DNA from: Rutpela maculata
Lineage: Eukaryota; Arthropoda; Insecta; Coleoptera; Cerambycidae
NCBI GenBank assembly: GCA_936432065.2
Contig: OW386293.2
Coordinates: 95,067,795-95,131,794, forward strand
Length of the DNA stretch: 64,000 nt
Direction: 5' to 3'
Under the pieces are notes generated by a model. That model saw only the letters and a program-made list of their open reading frames with translations, was not told the DNA's origin and made no database searches. The position numbers were made by a program, and so were the translations under genes. Shown here in pieces: positions 22,770-33,008 of the stretch; the first letter of the stretch is position 1; each line of letters begins with the position of its first letter.

Positions 22770-24100
22770 AGTCTCGTGTATAGTAGACCGAACGGTATTA
22801 GACACTGCAAAAAAAATCTAAAAAAAACCTATAAATGTGCCACAAATTCGTGCTGATGCAGTTATTACCAGGGCTCGGGAATTTTATTTCGGGGCCAGAG
22901 ACGGCTCTCATGTAGACATATTATTATATTGCAAACATTTACTAAAACCTTGGTGCTAAGGTTTTCGCGGAGCTGGTGATCTGGCTGCTGGTTTCCGGGT
23001 CTTCTTCCGCGTAGACTTGGTTGAGTGCTTGACGTTTCGACCATCTTGTCGTGGTCTTCTTCGCTTCAGAAGAAAGTGTAGACGTAATTTACCCTAGTAC
23101 GTCTGCGGTTTATTACATTTGCAGGAGAATGAGCAGTCAGTGAGTTAATTTTATTTCGCAACAGTTTTAAACATCTGGATTTTTTACTTTTAGAGATAAA
23201 AATATGTAGTAAAATACCCCACGTTTCATAAAATTTTATGTGTTTGCTATATTGGCGATAATTGGAAAAAAATAAGCTATAAAACTGACCATAAATAACC
23301 ATATCAATCCATAAAAAAAATGAGGTGACATTTGACGTATGATATTTTTGTTAGTTGTCACAGAAAACTAGGCAACATTTTATGAAAAACACATGTTAAT
23401 TCATAATTGTAAAACATCAACAACTGTTTAAAACTGTTGTAAAATAAAATGAACAATTGAACACACGGTACAAAAGACTTAATTAACGGTTTTGAAAATT
23501 AAACTCTGGCTGATGGAACACATCAAAGGCCAAAAACGAGAAAAAAAAAAGAAAATTAAACTCTATTCAGATAAAATCAAAATTATCAAAACACAAAGTG
23601 GGATTACAAATCCTTTAACTAAAAAAAACATTAATTTAATTATAAGTAAGATAAAAAATACTGCATAGACAGGTATTGGACGTTAGTATGTAGAAATAAA
23701 ATATGGAAAGCTGAGATTTCTGTCTAAATGTTATAAAAAATAGTTTGTATTTTGTTATGCACAAAAGAACAATATAAATTTACTTTTTGTCGGTTGGTTC
23801 CTCTGCATAACTAGGTACCTATGTCTAAATGTGGTTTCACTGGAACTATGTTCACCATTATTAATTATATAACAGTTTTTAAAATAGTTTTACAACTGAA
23901 AAACCACACAGGAAAATGTGTAACTGCGAAAAACTATAAGTTAATTGCAGACACTTTTTTGTGCCATTTTACCAATAAGCAGCGCCATTTTATCAATAAG
24001 CAGCGAGACATATGAGCCGGTGACGATTGTTTCCGAATGCCACCGACTCATCTTGGCTATTCCTTATGCGTCTGCAGATTACGTATATTAGATAGTAGGT
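22770..24100. other. intronic or intergenic DNA with possible retroelement tail
   Basis: The short GC-richer block 22960-23060 (TTTCGACCATCTTGTCGTGG, with GCTTCAGAAG) resembles tails I associate with Penelope-like retroelements in insects, but nothing beyond it confirms this. The rest is AT-rich with no assignable content. Confidence 0.25.
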
Positions 24101-24109
24101 ATATATGCC

Positions 24110-24215
24110 ACCCGGTATAGATGGTGGTCTTTCACCAGACGGGTCACCCATCTAAGCACTGACTGCGATGAACGTTGCTGAACTTTTTGTATCGAAATAC
24201 GTCTACAGTCTAGAC
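24110..24215 (-). pseudogene. 5S rRNA-derived sequence
   Basis: On the minus strand the stretch containing GTTCATCGCAGTCAGTGCTT followed by AGATGGGTGACCCGTCTGG follows the 3' half of animal 5S rRNA. That half includes the internal-control-region part AACATCGGGCGCGGTCAGTA and the invariant GGATGGGTGACC. The 5' half is poorly preserved. It may be a dispersed 5S pseudogene or the head of a 5S-derived SINE3-type element. Confidence 0.6.
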
Positions 24216-25016
24216 ACCTCTACATTCGCCCCCTGTGTGGATTTGTCTGTTAGTAAAAAACGTTCAGGAATTTTTTTGGTACATCCCGATACCTAGAAAC
24301 CTGAAATCCGCTACAGGCGTTCCTTGGCACCTAAGGTTGATGAAGCAAATCCCAAGTCCGGAAAGTTCAATATGGCGAATCCAATATCGCGGCCGTAAGG
24401 AAAAGGTAGCTTCTCACGGCTTGACCCCTTCCATAAAAATATACAGGACGCTGAACCATAGGGACTGAAAATCTATATAACTTCGATATTGTTATTTTTC
24501 ATGCCCTAGAAGTAAGTTTATTTAATTGCACGTTGTTTTCTGTATCTCATTAATATTTTAATTTCTAATTTATAACTTAATAGTTTCTGTTCGTAAGTAA
24601 ATTACTCTTTAAATATTTCTGTTTTTTTTTTCATTATAGCAAATGATCACATGTACGTATAAGTAATAAGCATAGTAAGATCGTTTTGTAAATGTTTTGC
24701 AATCATAGTACAATGTAGAGCCACTACAAAAATAATCATATATTTTACAACAATAAAGTAATGCAGATAATTCTTTATCTAAAAACTGCTCCATTATTTT
24801 CTGCAGATTTCATATCATAGAAGTACCTATCTGCAATAATTTTAAAAATGCCTCGATGCTGAAATTTGCATTGCACTGTTCTGGCACGCTTTGTTTAAAC
24901 ATTTTCTGTAGCATTTGTTAACAATTTCGAGAATCATTGGACAGCACCTGAATCTAGAAAGAATAAGCTTTCCATACTATCGTTGCTAGAAAAATGGTAC
25001 CTACACCTAAGTAGAT

Positions 25017-25385
25017 TTGTAGTTTTTATTAATTGTTCCTTTTCATATGAAATTCGTTCAAGTGAACGTTCGAAACTTCAGGTAACTACTTACATAAATG
25101 TGGTGAGAACATAAAATTAGTCAACTTTCGATAATTTTATTGTTAACTTGTTCCTTTTCTTCTGTATAAGTTCACAGCTATGACATGTACCTGAAGTTTC
25201 GAACGTTCACTTGAACGAATTTTAGATGAAAAAGAAAAGTTAATACAAACACATCGATTTAGGCGTAAACACTTCATTGACACATTTGCCGACAATAATA
25301 TCCACAATATTTAAGTTTTTATACCTAAATCGAAGTGTGGTTTTTATTAATTTTTCTTTTTCAATGTTCGAAACTTCAGGTACAT
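25017..25385. repeat. inverted/dispersed repeat with GAACGTTCGAAACTTCAGGT motif
   Basis: The segment around TTCAAGTGAACGTTCGAAAC (25057) is inverted at 25188-25225. A third, partial copy with TTCGAAACTTCAGGTAC lies at about 25366. Flanking ATTAATTNTTCNTTTTCAT and CGATTTAGG segments follow the same pattern. The unit has no coding content. Confidence 0.6.
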
Positions 25386-25636
25386 CCTTATGACTTCATT
25401 GCCATTTTCGCGGCACATTCAATTAGACGAAGTTTTTTAAATATGTTGCGCTCAAATTCTTCAGAATTTCTTAAATATATAACGAAATTGATGCCTTCAC
25501 TCAGAGTTGCCCCCCCCGTCCCGATTTTTAGTGCATTGTCCTGGGTCTCAACTGGTTGCGATTATATTCCGATTTAACATCGGATTTAACATAATATATA
25601 TTTTTGTGACCAACAGAAAATTGGCCATTAAATACT

Positions 25637-25954
25637 TTAATGTCCTACAAGTCTGTTATTTTACAATAACCATCCCATTTTGAGATACATTAAATGAAAA
25701 ATAACGCCCTAGGGCGTTATGAATATCTATAACGCCCTAGGGCATTATAAAATTATAATACAACCTAAAAGGAGCAAATTATGATAGCGTTATTGACAAA
25801 CAAAATGCGTTGCTATGCAACGGCGGCGTTTACAAACAATTTTGATTTTTACTCTCTTTTAAATCAAATCGTTCTGAACATAATAGATGTCAAATTAATA
25901 AATCGTAAATGTCAAAAAAAAATCGGATTAAATAACAGACTTGCAGGACATTAA
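25637..25954. mobile_element. small inverted-repeat element
   Basis: TTAATGTCCTACAAGTCTGT (25637) is matched in inverted orientation at 25930-25954. Inside are two near-identical palindromes ATAACGCCCTAGGGCGTTAT (about 25702 and 25731). It is non-coding and 318 bp long. It directly adjoins the hairpin at 25961. Confidence 0.6.
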
Positions 25955-25960
25955 ACGTTG

Positions 25961-26088
25961 AAGGCACCACGGGTGTTATAGGATAATGACGCCCTCGGTC
26001 GACGTACACTCCCTCGGGCCAGAGGCCCTCGGGACTGTACACTGCCGACCTCGGTGCGTTATTATCCCTATAACACCCTTGGTACCTT
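25961..26088. mobile_element. 128-bp hairpin, MITE-like
   Basis: The arms AAGGCACCACGGGTGTTATA and the right counterpart ending at 26088 pair over nearly the whole unit around a GGGCCAGAGGCCC centre. It is GC-richer than its surroundings. It has no coding content. Confidence 0.65.
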
Positions 26089-26089
26089 A

Positions 26090-27860
26090 ATAACTATGTT
26101 TTCCATTATATCTCGTGCTTTGACCATCAGTGTTTCCACACATGTCCATAAACTGAACAAATAAGTAATAGGTGCTCTGTGGAATTGATCAAGGCAGAAC
26201 TACATACAACTATGATATTGGTATAATATCCAGTTTCTCTCCCTCGTTATTGAATAGTGAAGGTGTCATTGAATTCGGTCCAATAGTTTCGGACATTTTG
26301 TAGTTAGATGAGCGTCTTGTTCTACAATGATAAACAGAACCTATCAGCTAATGTGATTGCCTCAATTTCCGGCCAAGTTTATCCCTTTTTTCTTTACTAT
26401 TTGGAATACCTATATGTTTAAATAATGATGAACATTTTTTAAAAAATCTAAAAAAGCATGAAAGTATTTCATTTTTTTTTATCCCGATTTTTATTAAATG
26501 ATTTTTATATTTTTTTAAATCGTGACCTCTCCCAGCCTGCCTCGGTCCTCGATAAATACTACCATTCGTTTTCTCGAACTGGAAATATGAGGAGTTTAAT
26601 TTCCACTTGTCGAGTTTAGGTTTGCATGCATTTTGTGCAGTTGAAAACAAAGTAATTGGTTTTGGCACTTGTCAAAACTGTCCTTTCTCGGAGCAAGATA
26701 AAATGACCTGGCATTCCTATTATTCTAATTGTGATTGCATAACAGCATAAAACGTTGCAAAGGCCAAGGAAAACTTATTTTAATCTCGAGCTGTGTTGCG
26801 AATTGATTTGCGAATAGTTGGACGAGCGTTGACACGTTTTGACCAGTACTTATTTATAAAAAAATAGTCATACTTTTGAGTACACACCTCCGTTCTAAAA
26901 ACAGCACTACCTACTGATTTGTTTGAGGTTTTTTAAAATTGGTTTGTGCAAGGTTAATATCTCTCCAGGCTTGGCATGAATTAATTCAGTGATTGAATTC
27001 GAAAATTAAATGAACTGATTTTTTAAAAATTAATTCACATATTTTCTAATTCTAAATGTATTTACCTACCGAAAAATGGGTGGAAATTGTCTTGAATGAA
27101 AAACAATCATTTACTTTCCTTTTTGTATTTGTTGAGGTTAATTTTTTGTTCTAAATAAAATTTGGAATCGAACTAAAAAATGAGGGGAACCAATTTTACA
27201 CAAGACCCAAGATAACGAATTTCTTCCCACGATTCGAAAAGTCCGCTACATTTGACCCCACAAACAAGATTCTGAAATCAAATTTTCTATTTTTTAACTC
27301 AAGGAAACGCACTGACTGGCGGTTTTTACTCTTTCGCAGTCCTGTTTAGGTCTTCTGCTGCTGCTACTAAGCTCAAATAATAACATCCGAGAAATGGTTG
27401 ATTATGACACATGCTGGGCAAAATTGAAGTGATTTTCACCTTCATATAGAGATTAATGACCACAACACATTGGTCCATAGAAAAATTTCTGCCTTGCTTT
27501 CCATTAAATTAGGAACTTTCCATTTTTCTCATTTTCTTGTAATAAATAGTCGTAAAAATCTAAAAAATATCTGTAATTTTTTTTTAACTATTTCTATAAA
27601 TAAAAAAGTTCTCATCTGGGCTGAGGCTCGATGACGTCACAGTATATGATTCCGTCAACAGCGAGGGGGCGCGGGCACCAGAAGTTTAGTTCATTCAGTG
27701 TTATTCTTATCGGACACATCGTAAGATATTTTTGTAGTTGGGCTTGTTTAACGTTTTAATCGTTTGAAGAAGTAATTATGCCGAAAATAACAGCGAGTGA
27801 CGTCACAGTCTAGCGCGAAGTATTCAAATAAGAAATTAAATAAGTTCGTGACTTTTGACT
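26090..27860. other. AT-rich stretch, nothing assignable
   Basis: The longest open reading (26348-26668, minus) has no recognisable motif and is low-complexity in places, so I do not call it a gene. No inverted repeat or RNA gene was noticed. Confidence 0.4.
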
Positions 27861-28544
27861 ACTAAATGAGGTTGAATGTACATGATATTTCTAAAACAGG
27901 AAACTTCCTAATTGTTAAATTAAACGCTGCACTTATAGTCCATACCAAAGTTGCAAAGACTAGCGACCAAACATGGCTACCCCCCTCCCCCACGCTTTCG
28001 AGGGCGATCAACACGATGGTGATAGTTGCGCGGTCCCTATCCTCTCGAACTACCCCCAAAAAGCAAAAAACCACTTCATTTTCCCATTTTTCTTTCACCT
28101 AGACAAAATTAGTAAAAATCTGAATTTATGCACAGACGTTCTTTGTGGTATCCCAAACCCAAATAATCCACAAAAATCCCAACATGGCTACCCAAGATAT
28201 TGAAGGTCAAAGTTTTTTGCAAATAACTCGCGTCCTATGCATCGGATGTTCATGAGGTCAGTGTGAAAGTTGTAGAGAATTAAATTATCTACACGTTGTC
28301 TTTTTTACTTTTTGACCAGACGTCCAACCAGACGCAACCAGACATCCTAACCACTTCCCTCCCTCAATACCAAAACATGCAAGAAACATCTAAACGTGCT
28401 GGAAAGAATTTTCTACACGTTTTCAAGGGAGGCTGATATTATTTAGCCTCCCACCCCTAACCAGCTACTCCTAAATGCATAAAACTTACGTAAATTTACC
28501 CCTACAGAGGGGCCAATTAGGGACCATGTACAAAGATTGTATTT

Positions 28545-28945
28545 TCAGGTTCAGGTGTGGTCACAAAATGAAATGAACCCCGTTGACTGTGGCTGGACAA
28601 CGGGAAATGGCTTCTTACAACCGAAATTTTCCTCCGAAAAGCTAATTCCTGACTCATTTTTCAAACAATATAGGTAACTGTGGTTGTAAGACCGGGTGTA
28701 ACACAAAAATAAAATTAGGTGTAAAATGTAGTCCATTCTGTAAACATTGTAGAGGTAATAATTTCGATAATAGCGAACGGGCTGAAAAGCCAGATCTATC
28801 AGAAGATGAGGATGGTACTATTGATGATATTCAAAAGCTGATCCTGGAAATGTTAATACGGAACGATAATGTTAGTGACGATGAGACTGACGATAGTGAC
28901 GATGATGGTGAATGTATACAGATGGAAGCAAGTCTCATTGAATAG
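28545..28945 (+). pseudogene. Cys-rich, acidic-tailed protein fragment, frameshifted
   Basis: The reading VWSQNEMNPVDCGWTTGNGF ... SFFKQY is followed, after a one-base frame change near 28675, by NCGCKTGCNTKIKLGVKCSP then FCKHCRGNN. It ends in the acidic tail SEDEDGTIDD ... VSDDETDDSDDDGECIQMEA and a stop at 28945. The spacing C-x-C-x3-C and C-x3-C-x2-C resembles CXC-type (tesmin/TSO1-like) Cys-rich modules and the Cys-rich tails of some repeat-encoded arthropod proteins. It probably derives from a multicopy element rather than a single host gene. The function is unknown, and one frameshift and the lack of an upstream start make it non-functional as it stands. Confidence 0.5.
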
Positions 28946-29219
28946 TGTAATGTCCATTATTCCTATAGACCTCATAAGCGCGCGCATGTGCTGCCGCTAT
29001 GTTTGTTTGCGGAAACTATGAAATGTTCGGACACTTGGTCACAGACTTGGTTGTCAAAATGGCTGGACCGGTATCATTTTTTCACATTAACTTAGACGAA
29101 AGTGTGATTGGCGGTGCAAAATTAGTACACAAGATTGTGGAAGAACACACTTGTGCTCAATTAAGCCGCTAGATCAAGTATCCTGGCAGTAAAATGACTG
29201 GAAGCAAGAATAAAGAATT

Positions 29220-29409
29220 AGGCAATCCAACGACCTGTCAAAATTATTTTTCAATATGGCGCTGAGGGCAAACATGGGGTTTATTTTAATTAACTCAAGG
29301 AAACGGAGCCAAGGCAACCGAAAAAAAACTCATTTAACGAATGAAAATAAAGGATTGCCGGATGTTTGCCCTCAACGCCATGTTAAAAGTCACGTGGTTT
29401 GGATTGCTT
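29220..29409. mobile_element. 190-bp MITE C, tandem copy 1
   Basis: Ends AGGCAATCCAA and TTGGATTGCTT are preceded and followed by AATT. It also has subterminal inverted segments ATGGCGCTGAGGGCAAACAT and ATGTTTGCCCTCAACGCCAT. It shares the AATT at 29410-29413 with copy 2. The equivalent place in the opposite palindrome arm (about 30303-30306) lacks the insertion. Confidence 0.85.
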
Positions 29410-29413
29410 AATT

Positions 29414-29603
29414 AGGCAATCCAACGACCTGTCAAAATTATTTTTCAATATGGCGCTGAGGGCAAACATGGGGTTTATTTTAATTAACTCGCGGAAACGT
29501 AGCCAAGGCAACCGAAAAAAAACTCATTTAACGAATGAAAATAAAGGATTGCCGGATGTTTGCCCTCAGCGCCATGTTGGAAGTCACGTGGTTTGGATTG
29601 CCT
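29414..29603. mobile_element. 190-bp MITE C, tandem copy 2
   Basis: Nearly identical to copy 1, with ends AGGCAATCCAA and TTGGATTGCCT, and followed by AATT (29604-29607). A right-end fragment of the same family lies at about 14600-14685. Confidence 0.85.
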
Positions 29604-30859
29604 AATTGGTTGCAAGGTTAGAATTCAACTATCAACTTATCAATTTATATACAAGTGCATAAAAGAAAACAAATGTGTTTAATCTACAATATGCTTAATA
29701 ACATTCTTCGTACAGTAATCGATAATGCAGTAAAAATATTTTCTGTTTTTTTACGAAAATGTAGGGTCAAAAATGCAATTAAAAATGAGGTTTTTTGTCG
29801 ATCCTTCTATGGATAAAGCCGGCTCTTTTTTTTCCAATTTTTTCAAATAGGTAAACTATACGATATGGCACTACCTATTTTCAAAAAATTGGTAACAGAT
29901 TCATCATTATTTGTTTAAAAACGTCGAGTTCCGCTGTTTGTTCGGACAGTTTTCGCATGTCAATATTGGATTTGACATAAACATTACGTTTCTTAACCAA
30001 ATAATGATGAATCTGTTACCAATTTTCTGAAAATAGGTAGTGCCATATCGTATAGTTTACCTATTTGAAAAAATGAAAAAAAAAGAAGCCAGCTCTATCC
30101 ACAGAAGGATCGACAAAAAACCTCATTTTCAATTGCATTTTTGACCCTACATTTTCGTAAAAAAAACAAAATATTTTTACTGCATTATCAATTACTGCAC
30201 GAAGAATGTTATTAAGCATATTGTAGACTCAACACATTTGTTTTCTTTTAATGCACTTGTATATAAATTGATAAGTTGACAGTTGAATTCTAACCCTGCA
30301 ACCAGTTCTTTATTCTTGCTTCCAGTCATTTTACGGCCAGAGCACAAGTGTGTTCTTCCACAATGTTGTGTACTAATTTTGCACCGTCAATCACACTTTC
30401 GACTAAATTAATGTGAAAAAATGATACCGGTCCAGCCATTTTGACCGAAGTGTCCGAACATTTCATAGTTCCCGCAAACAAACATAGGGGCAGCACATGC
30501 GCGCGCTTATGATGAAAAGGCCTATTGGCCAGAACAATGTGATCTAATTTGTAAACGCCGAAAAATAAATTAACATATAATAACAACCATATATGACGCA
30601 TGCCTGCATAAGAATAAGAATCATGTAATGTGAAAATAAATATATAACAAAAAAAAGTGGAGTACATCTTAAGCTGCAATAAAAAAATCTCTCCCTAGAA
30701 AACCTAATCCAGTGAGCGCTTATGATCTCACTATAAGAAAAATCGATGGTTTTGGGCATGCAAGGGTAGTTTTTGAGGACTAAGAGAGGAAGTGATGCCA
30801 CGATCGTGTTCTCCACCCTTGAAAACGGAGGATACCTTCTTTAAAACCTTCTCTTTGAG

Positions 30860-31270
30860 AGACACTTCAGGATTGAGGTAGGGGGTGGTTTCAACTCCCG
30901 GGGGGTCGTTAGCATGTCTGGTTGCGAAATTTTACAAGACACATTGACATTGACATATTTCCTCAAAAAAAACCCGATCCAACAAGTCCTCCCATGCCTG
31001 ACAACGAAAAATTGGAAAAAAGAGGTGGTTTTATGCATTTGGGAGTAGTTGGTAAGGGGTGAGAGGCTAAATAATATCACGCCCTTGAAAACGCGTAGAA
31101 AACAATTTTCAGCACGTTTGGATGTTTTTGCATGTTTCGGTATTGAGGGAGGGGGTGGTTTCAACCCCCGGGGGTCGTGAGCATGCCTGGTTGCGAAATT
31201 TTACAAGACACATTGACATTGACACATTTCCTCAAAAAAAAAAACGATCCAACAAGTCCTCGCATGCCTG
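30860..31270. repeat. direct duplication of a ~130-bp block in right palindrome arm
   Basis: Blocks at about 30873-31020 and 31140-31295 share GGTTGCGAAATTTTACAAGA, then ACATTGACATTGACA and CGATCCAACAAGTCCTC. They differ by scattered substitutions. Confidence 0.7.
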
Positions 31271-31439
31271 ACAACGAGAAATCGGAAAAATGAATTTGGG
31301 GGTAGTTCGAAGGGGTAGGGACCGCGTGACTATCACCATCGTGTTGGCCGTCCTATATATTTGGTCGCTACCTTTGCCCTTTTGGAATTTTTGCAACTTT
31401 GGCATGGGCTATTAATACATTTCTTAAAGATTGAAGTGA

Positions 31440-31600
31440 CTGTGCGAGAATTTACTACACATTTCGATACAAGGGACACACCCAGCATCCGAGTATTAAT
31501 TTATTTTTCCCGAAAAAATCCCAGTGCCACAGCTGGGAATTGAACCCAAAACCTCAGAGTGAGAGTCAAGCCACAGGGTCCCTTATAGGTAGTAGAAATT
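31440..31600 (-). repeat. tRNA-derived SINE
   Basis: On the minus strand GTGGCTTGACTCTCACTCTG is followed by GGTTTTGGGTTCAATTCCCA. The latter contains a good polymerase III B-box (GGTTCAATTCC) about 35 nt after an A-box-like start. It continues GCTGTGGCACTGGGATTTTT, which fits the usual tRNA-head-plus-body pattern of insect SINEs. The A-box end is degenerate. Confidence 0.5.
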
Positions 31601-32560
31601 TAAGTTACACGATATATTTCTTCTCAAGGCTTTTGTTTTGCATTTCAAATGTAAGTTAACATTTGATCATTTTACCCATAGTTCACTTTGTTACAATAAA
31701 TTATGTCATGCCTATTTAACTGATATCTTATTTTACAACAAAAATTTTAAACTACAATTCGTGGAATAAACTGTGAGACGTACCGTAGTGGAAGGTGGCA
31801 GGCCCAAGCTTCACACTAATGTTTATGCTTTATCTGTTGCCTAGCTAGGCTTAAAGAAAATTACATTTTTGGTGATTATGAATGTTTTTGATTAAGTGTC
31901 CCTTAAAGAGCCATACATATATTTAAACAAAAAGAACCTGCTTCTAGCAATGCCGACAAACAAATTTTTAATATGATATGGATTAGAGGGGGTACTTTTA
32001 GCACCGATTGTCTGTCCTAAGTTGACAGGAGAATTAAATGTTAAATTAATAAGTGAAAGTGTTTATTTTGTAAAGGTAGCCCTATTAACTTCGGCAGATG
32101 AAGGGTGGGTGGAGTGGAGAGAATCAATTGAAAACCACTGACGATATACCCAACCACCTGATGTCTATTTTTGCTTTGCCTTTTAAATATACAAAAAAGA
32201 GTGAAGTTGTTTTTCACTTATTCTGTTTATTGTAACAAATATTATGCATAATGAATGCGCGTTTAAATAATTTGGCCTCGTTATGTTACTGTTTAAATAT
32301 GTAATTCAATTATAACGATCACACTAATAATTACTGTTAAGTAGATTAAATTGTTGCTAACTAATCCAGTAATTTATTTAATGATAATGTGAAAACATCA
32401 TATACATGATTATGTCAATTGTAGCATAAGTTAATCAACCGGTCATTTAAAATGTTGGCACAAAGAAATTGTTTATAGTCAACAAAGTTTTTTTATACCT
32501 AAATATTTATTTGAGGTCCTTTGAATATTTGGTAAGAACATGTTGATTATTAACAACATA
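31600..32560. other. AT-rich stretch, nothing assignable
   Basis: No coding reading, RNA gene or inverted repeat is apparent. Confidence 0.5.
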
Positions 32561-33008
32561 TTAAGTATTATAGTGGAATGTGAGTCGGAAAAAGACCCGA
32601 AAAAAACGACTATTGTCTGATGCAACCAAAATAGTTCCCCCCCCCCGTTTTCCAGGATGCTGATGGCTAAAAACCACTCTCAAACAGAGTCAAACGCGCA
32701 TTGATCATGTTTCACGGAATCTAACTTATTGATCCCCCGTTTTCGAGCATACCAATTATGGGGAGGACCCCGGGACGCGTGTCTGACACCCATCCACCCC
32801 CTAAACGGCCAATAACCATCCTCCAAATGGGTGAGAGAACGCTCTCATCATACCACTGGACAAAAAAAGGTTTCCCTCCCATTTTCGAGCATGCCGAACA
32901 CGGAGAGGACCACAGATCAAGTGCTTGACACCCGTTCACCCCCTCAATGGCAAAAAAATACCCCTTCGCATTTTCATAATGAGTGTAACTGCACGGGTTT
33001 AAAGAACG

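Larger units (their letters stand above)
27868..31430. repeat. 3.5-kb imperfect palindrome
   Basis: Three nested inverted pairs share one centre. The inner pair is 29608-29913 with 29998-30302 (84-nt loop). The middle pair is 28963-29215 with about 30303-30530. The outer similarities are 28360-28470 with 31040-31150 and 27930-28060 with 31300-31420. Subtracting the two MITEs in the left arm makes the distances to the centre nearly equal on both sides. Between the middle and outer pairs the arms differ: the left holds the Cys-rich reading at 28545, the right an AT-rich stretch. The right arm also duplicates a block of about 130 bp (30860-30990 and 31140-31270). Confidence 0.8.

Noticed and set aside
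22960..23060. Penelope-like retroelement tail
   Set aside because: Only a short resemblance from memory, with no reverse transcriptase or GIY-YIG sequence nearby to support it.
26348..26668. 106-codon minus-strand reading
   Set aside because: It has no recognisable domain, splice context or conserved neighbour and is within chance expectation for AT-rich DNA.
30326..30816. Two overlapping minus-strand readings of 90-117 codons
   Set aside because: They lie in and beside the right arm of the large palindrome, and the left arm copy has stops in the equivalent frame.
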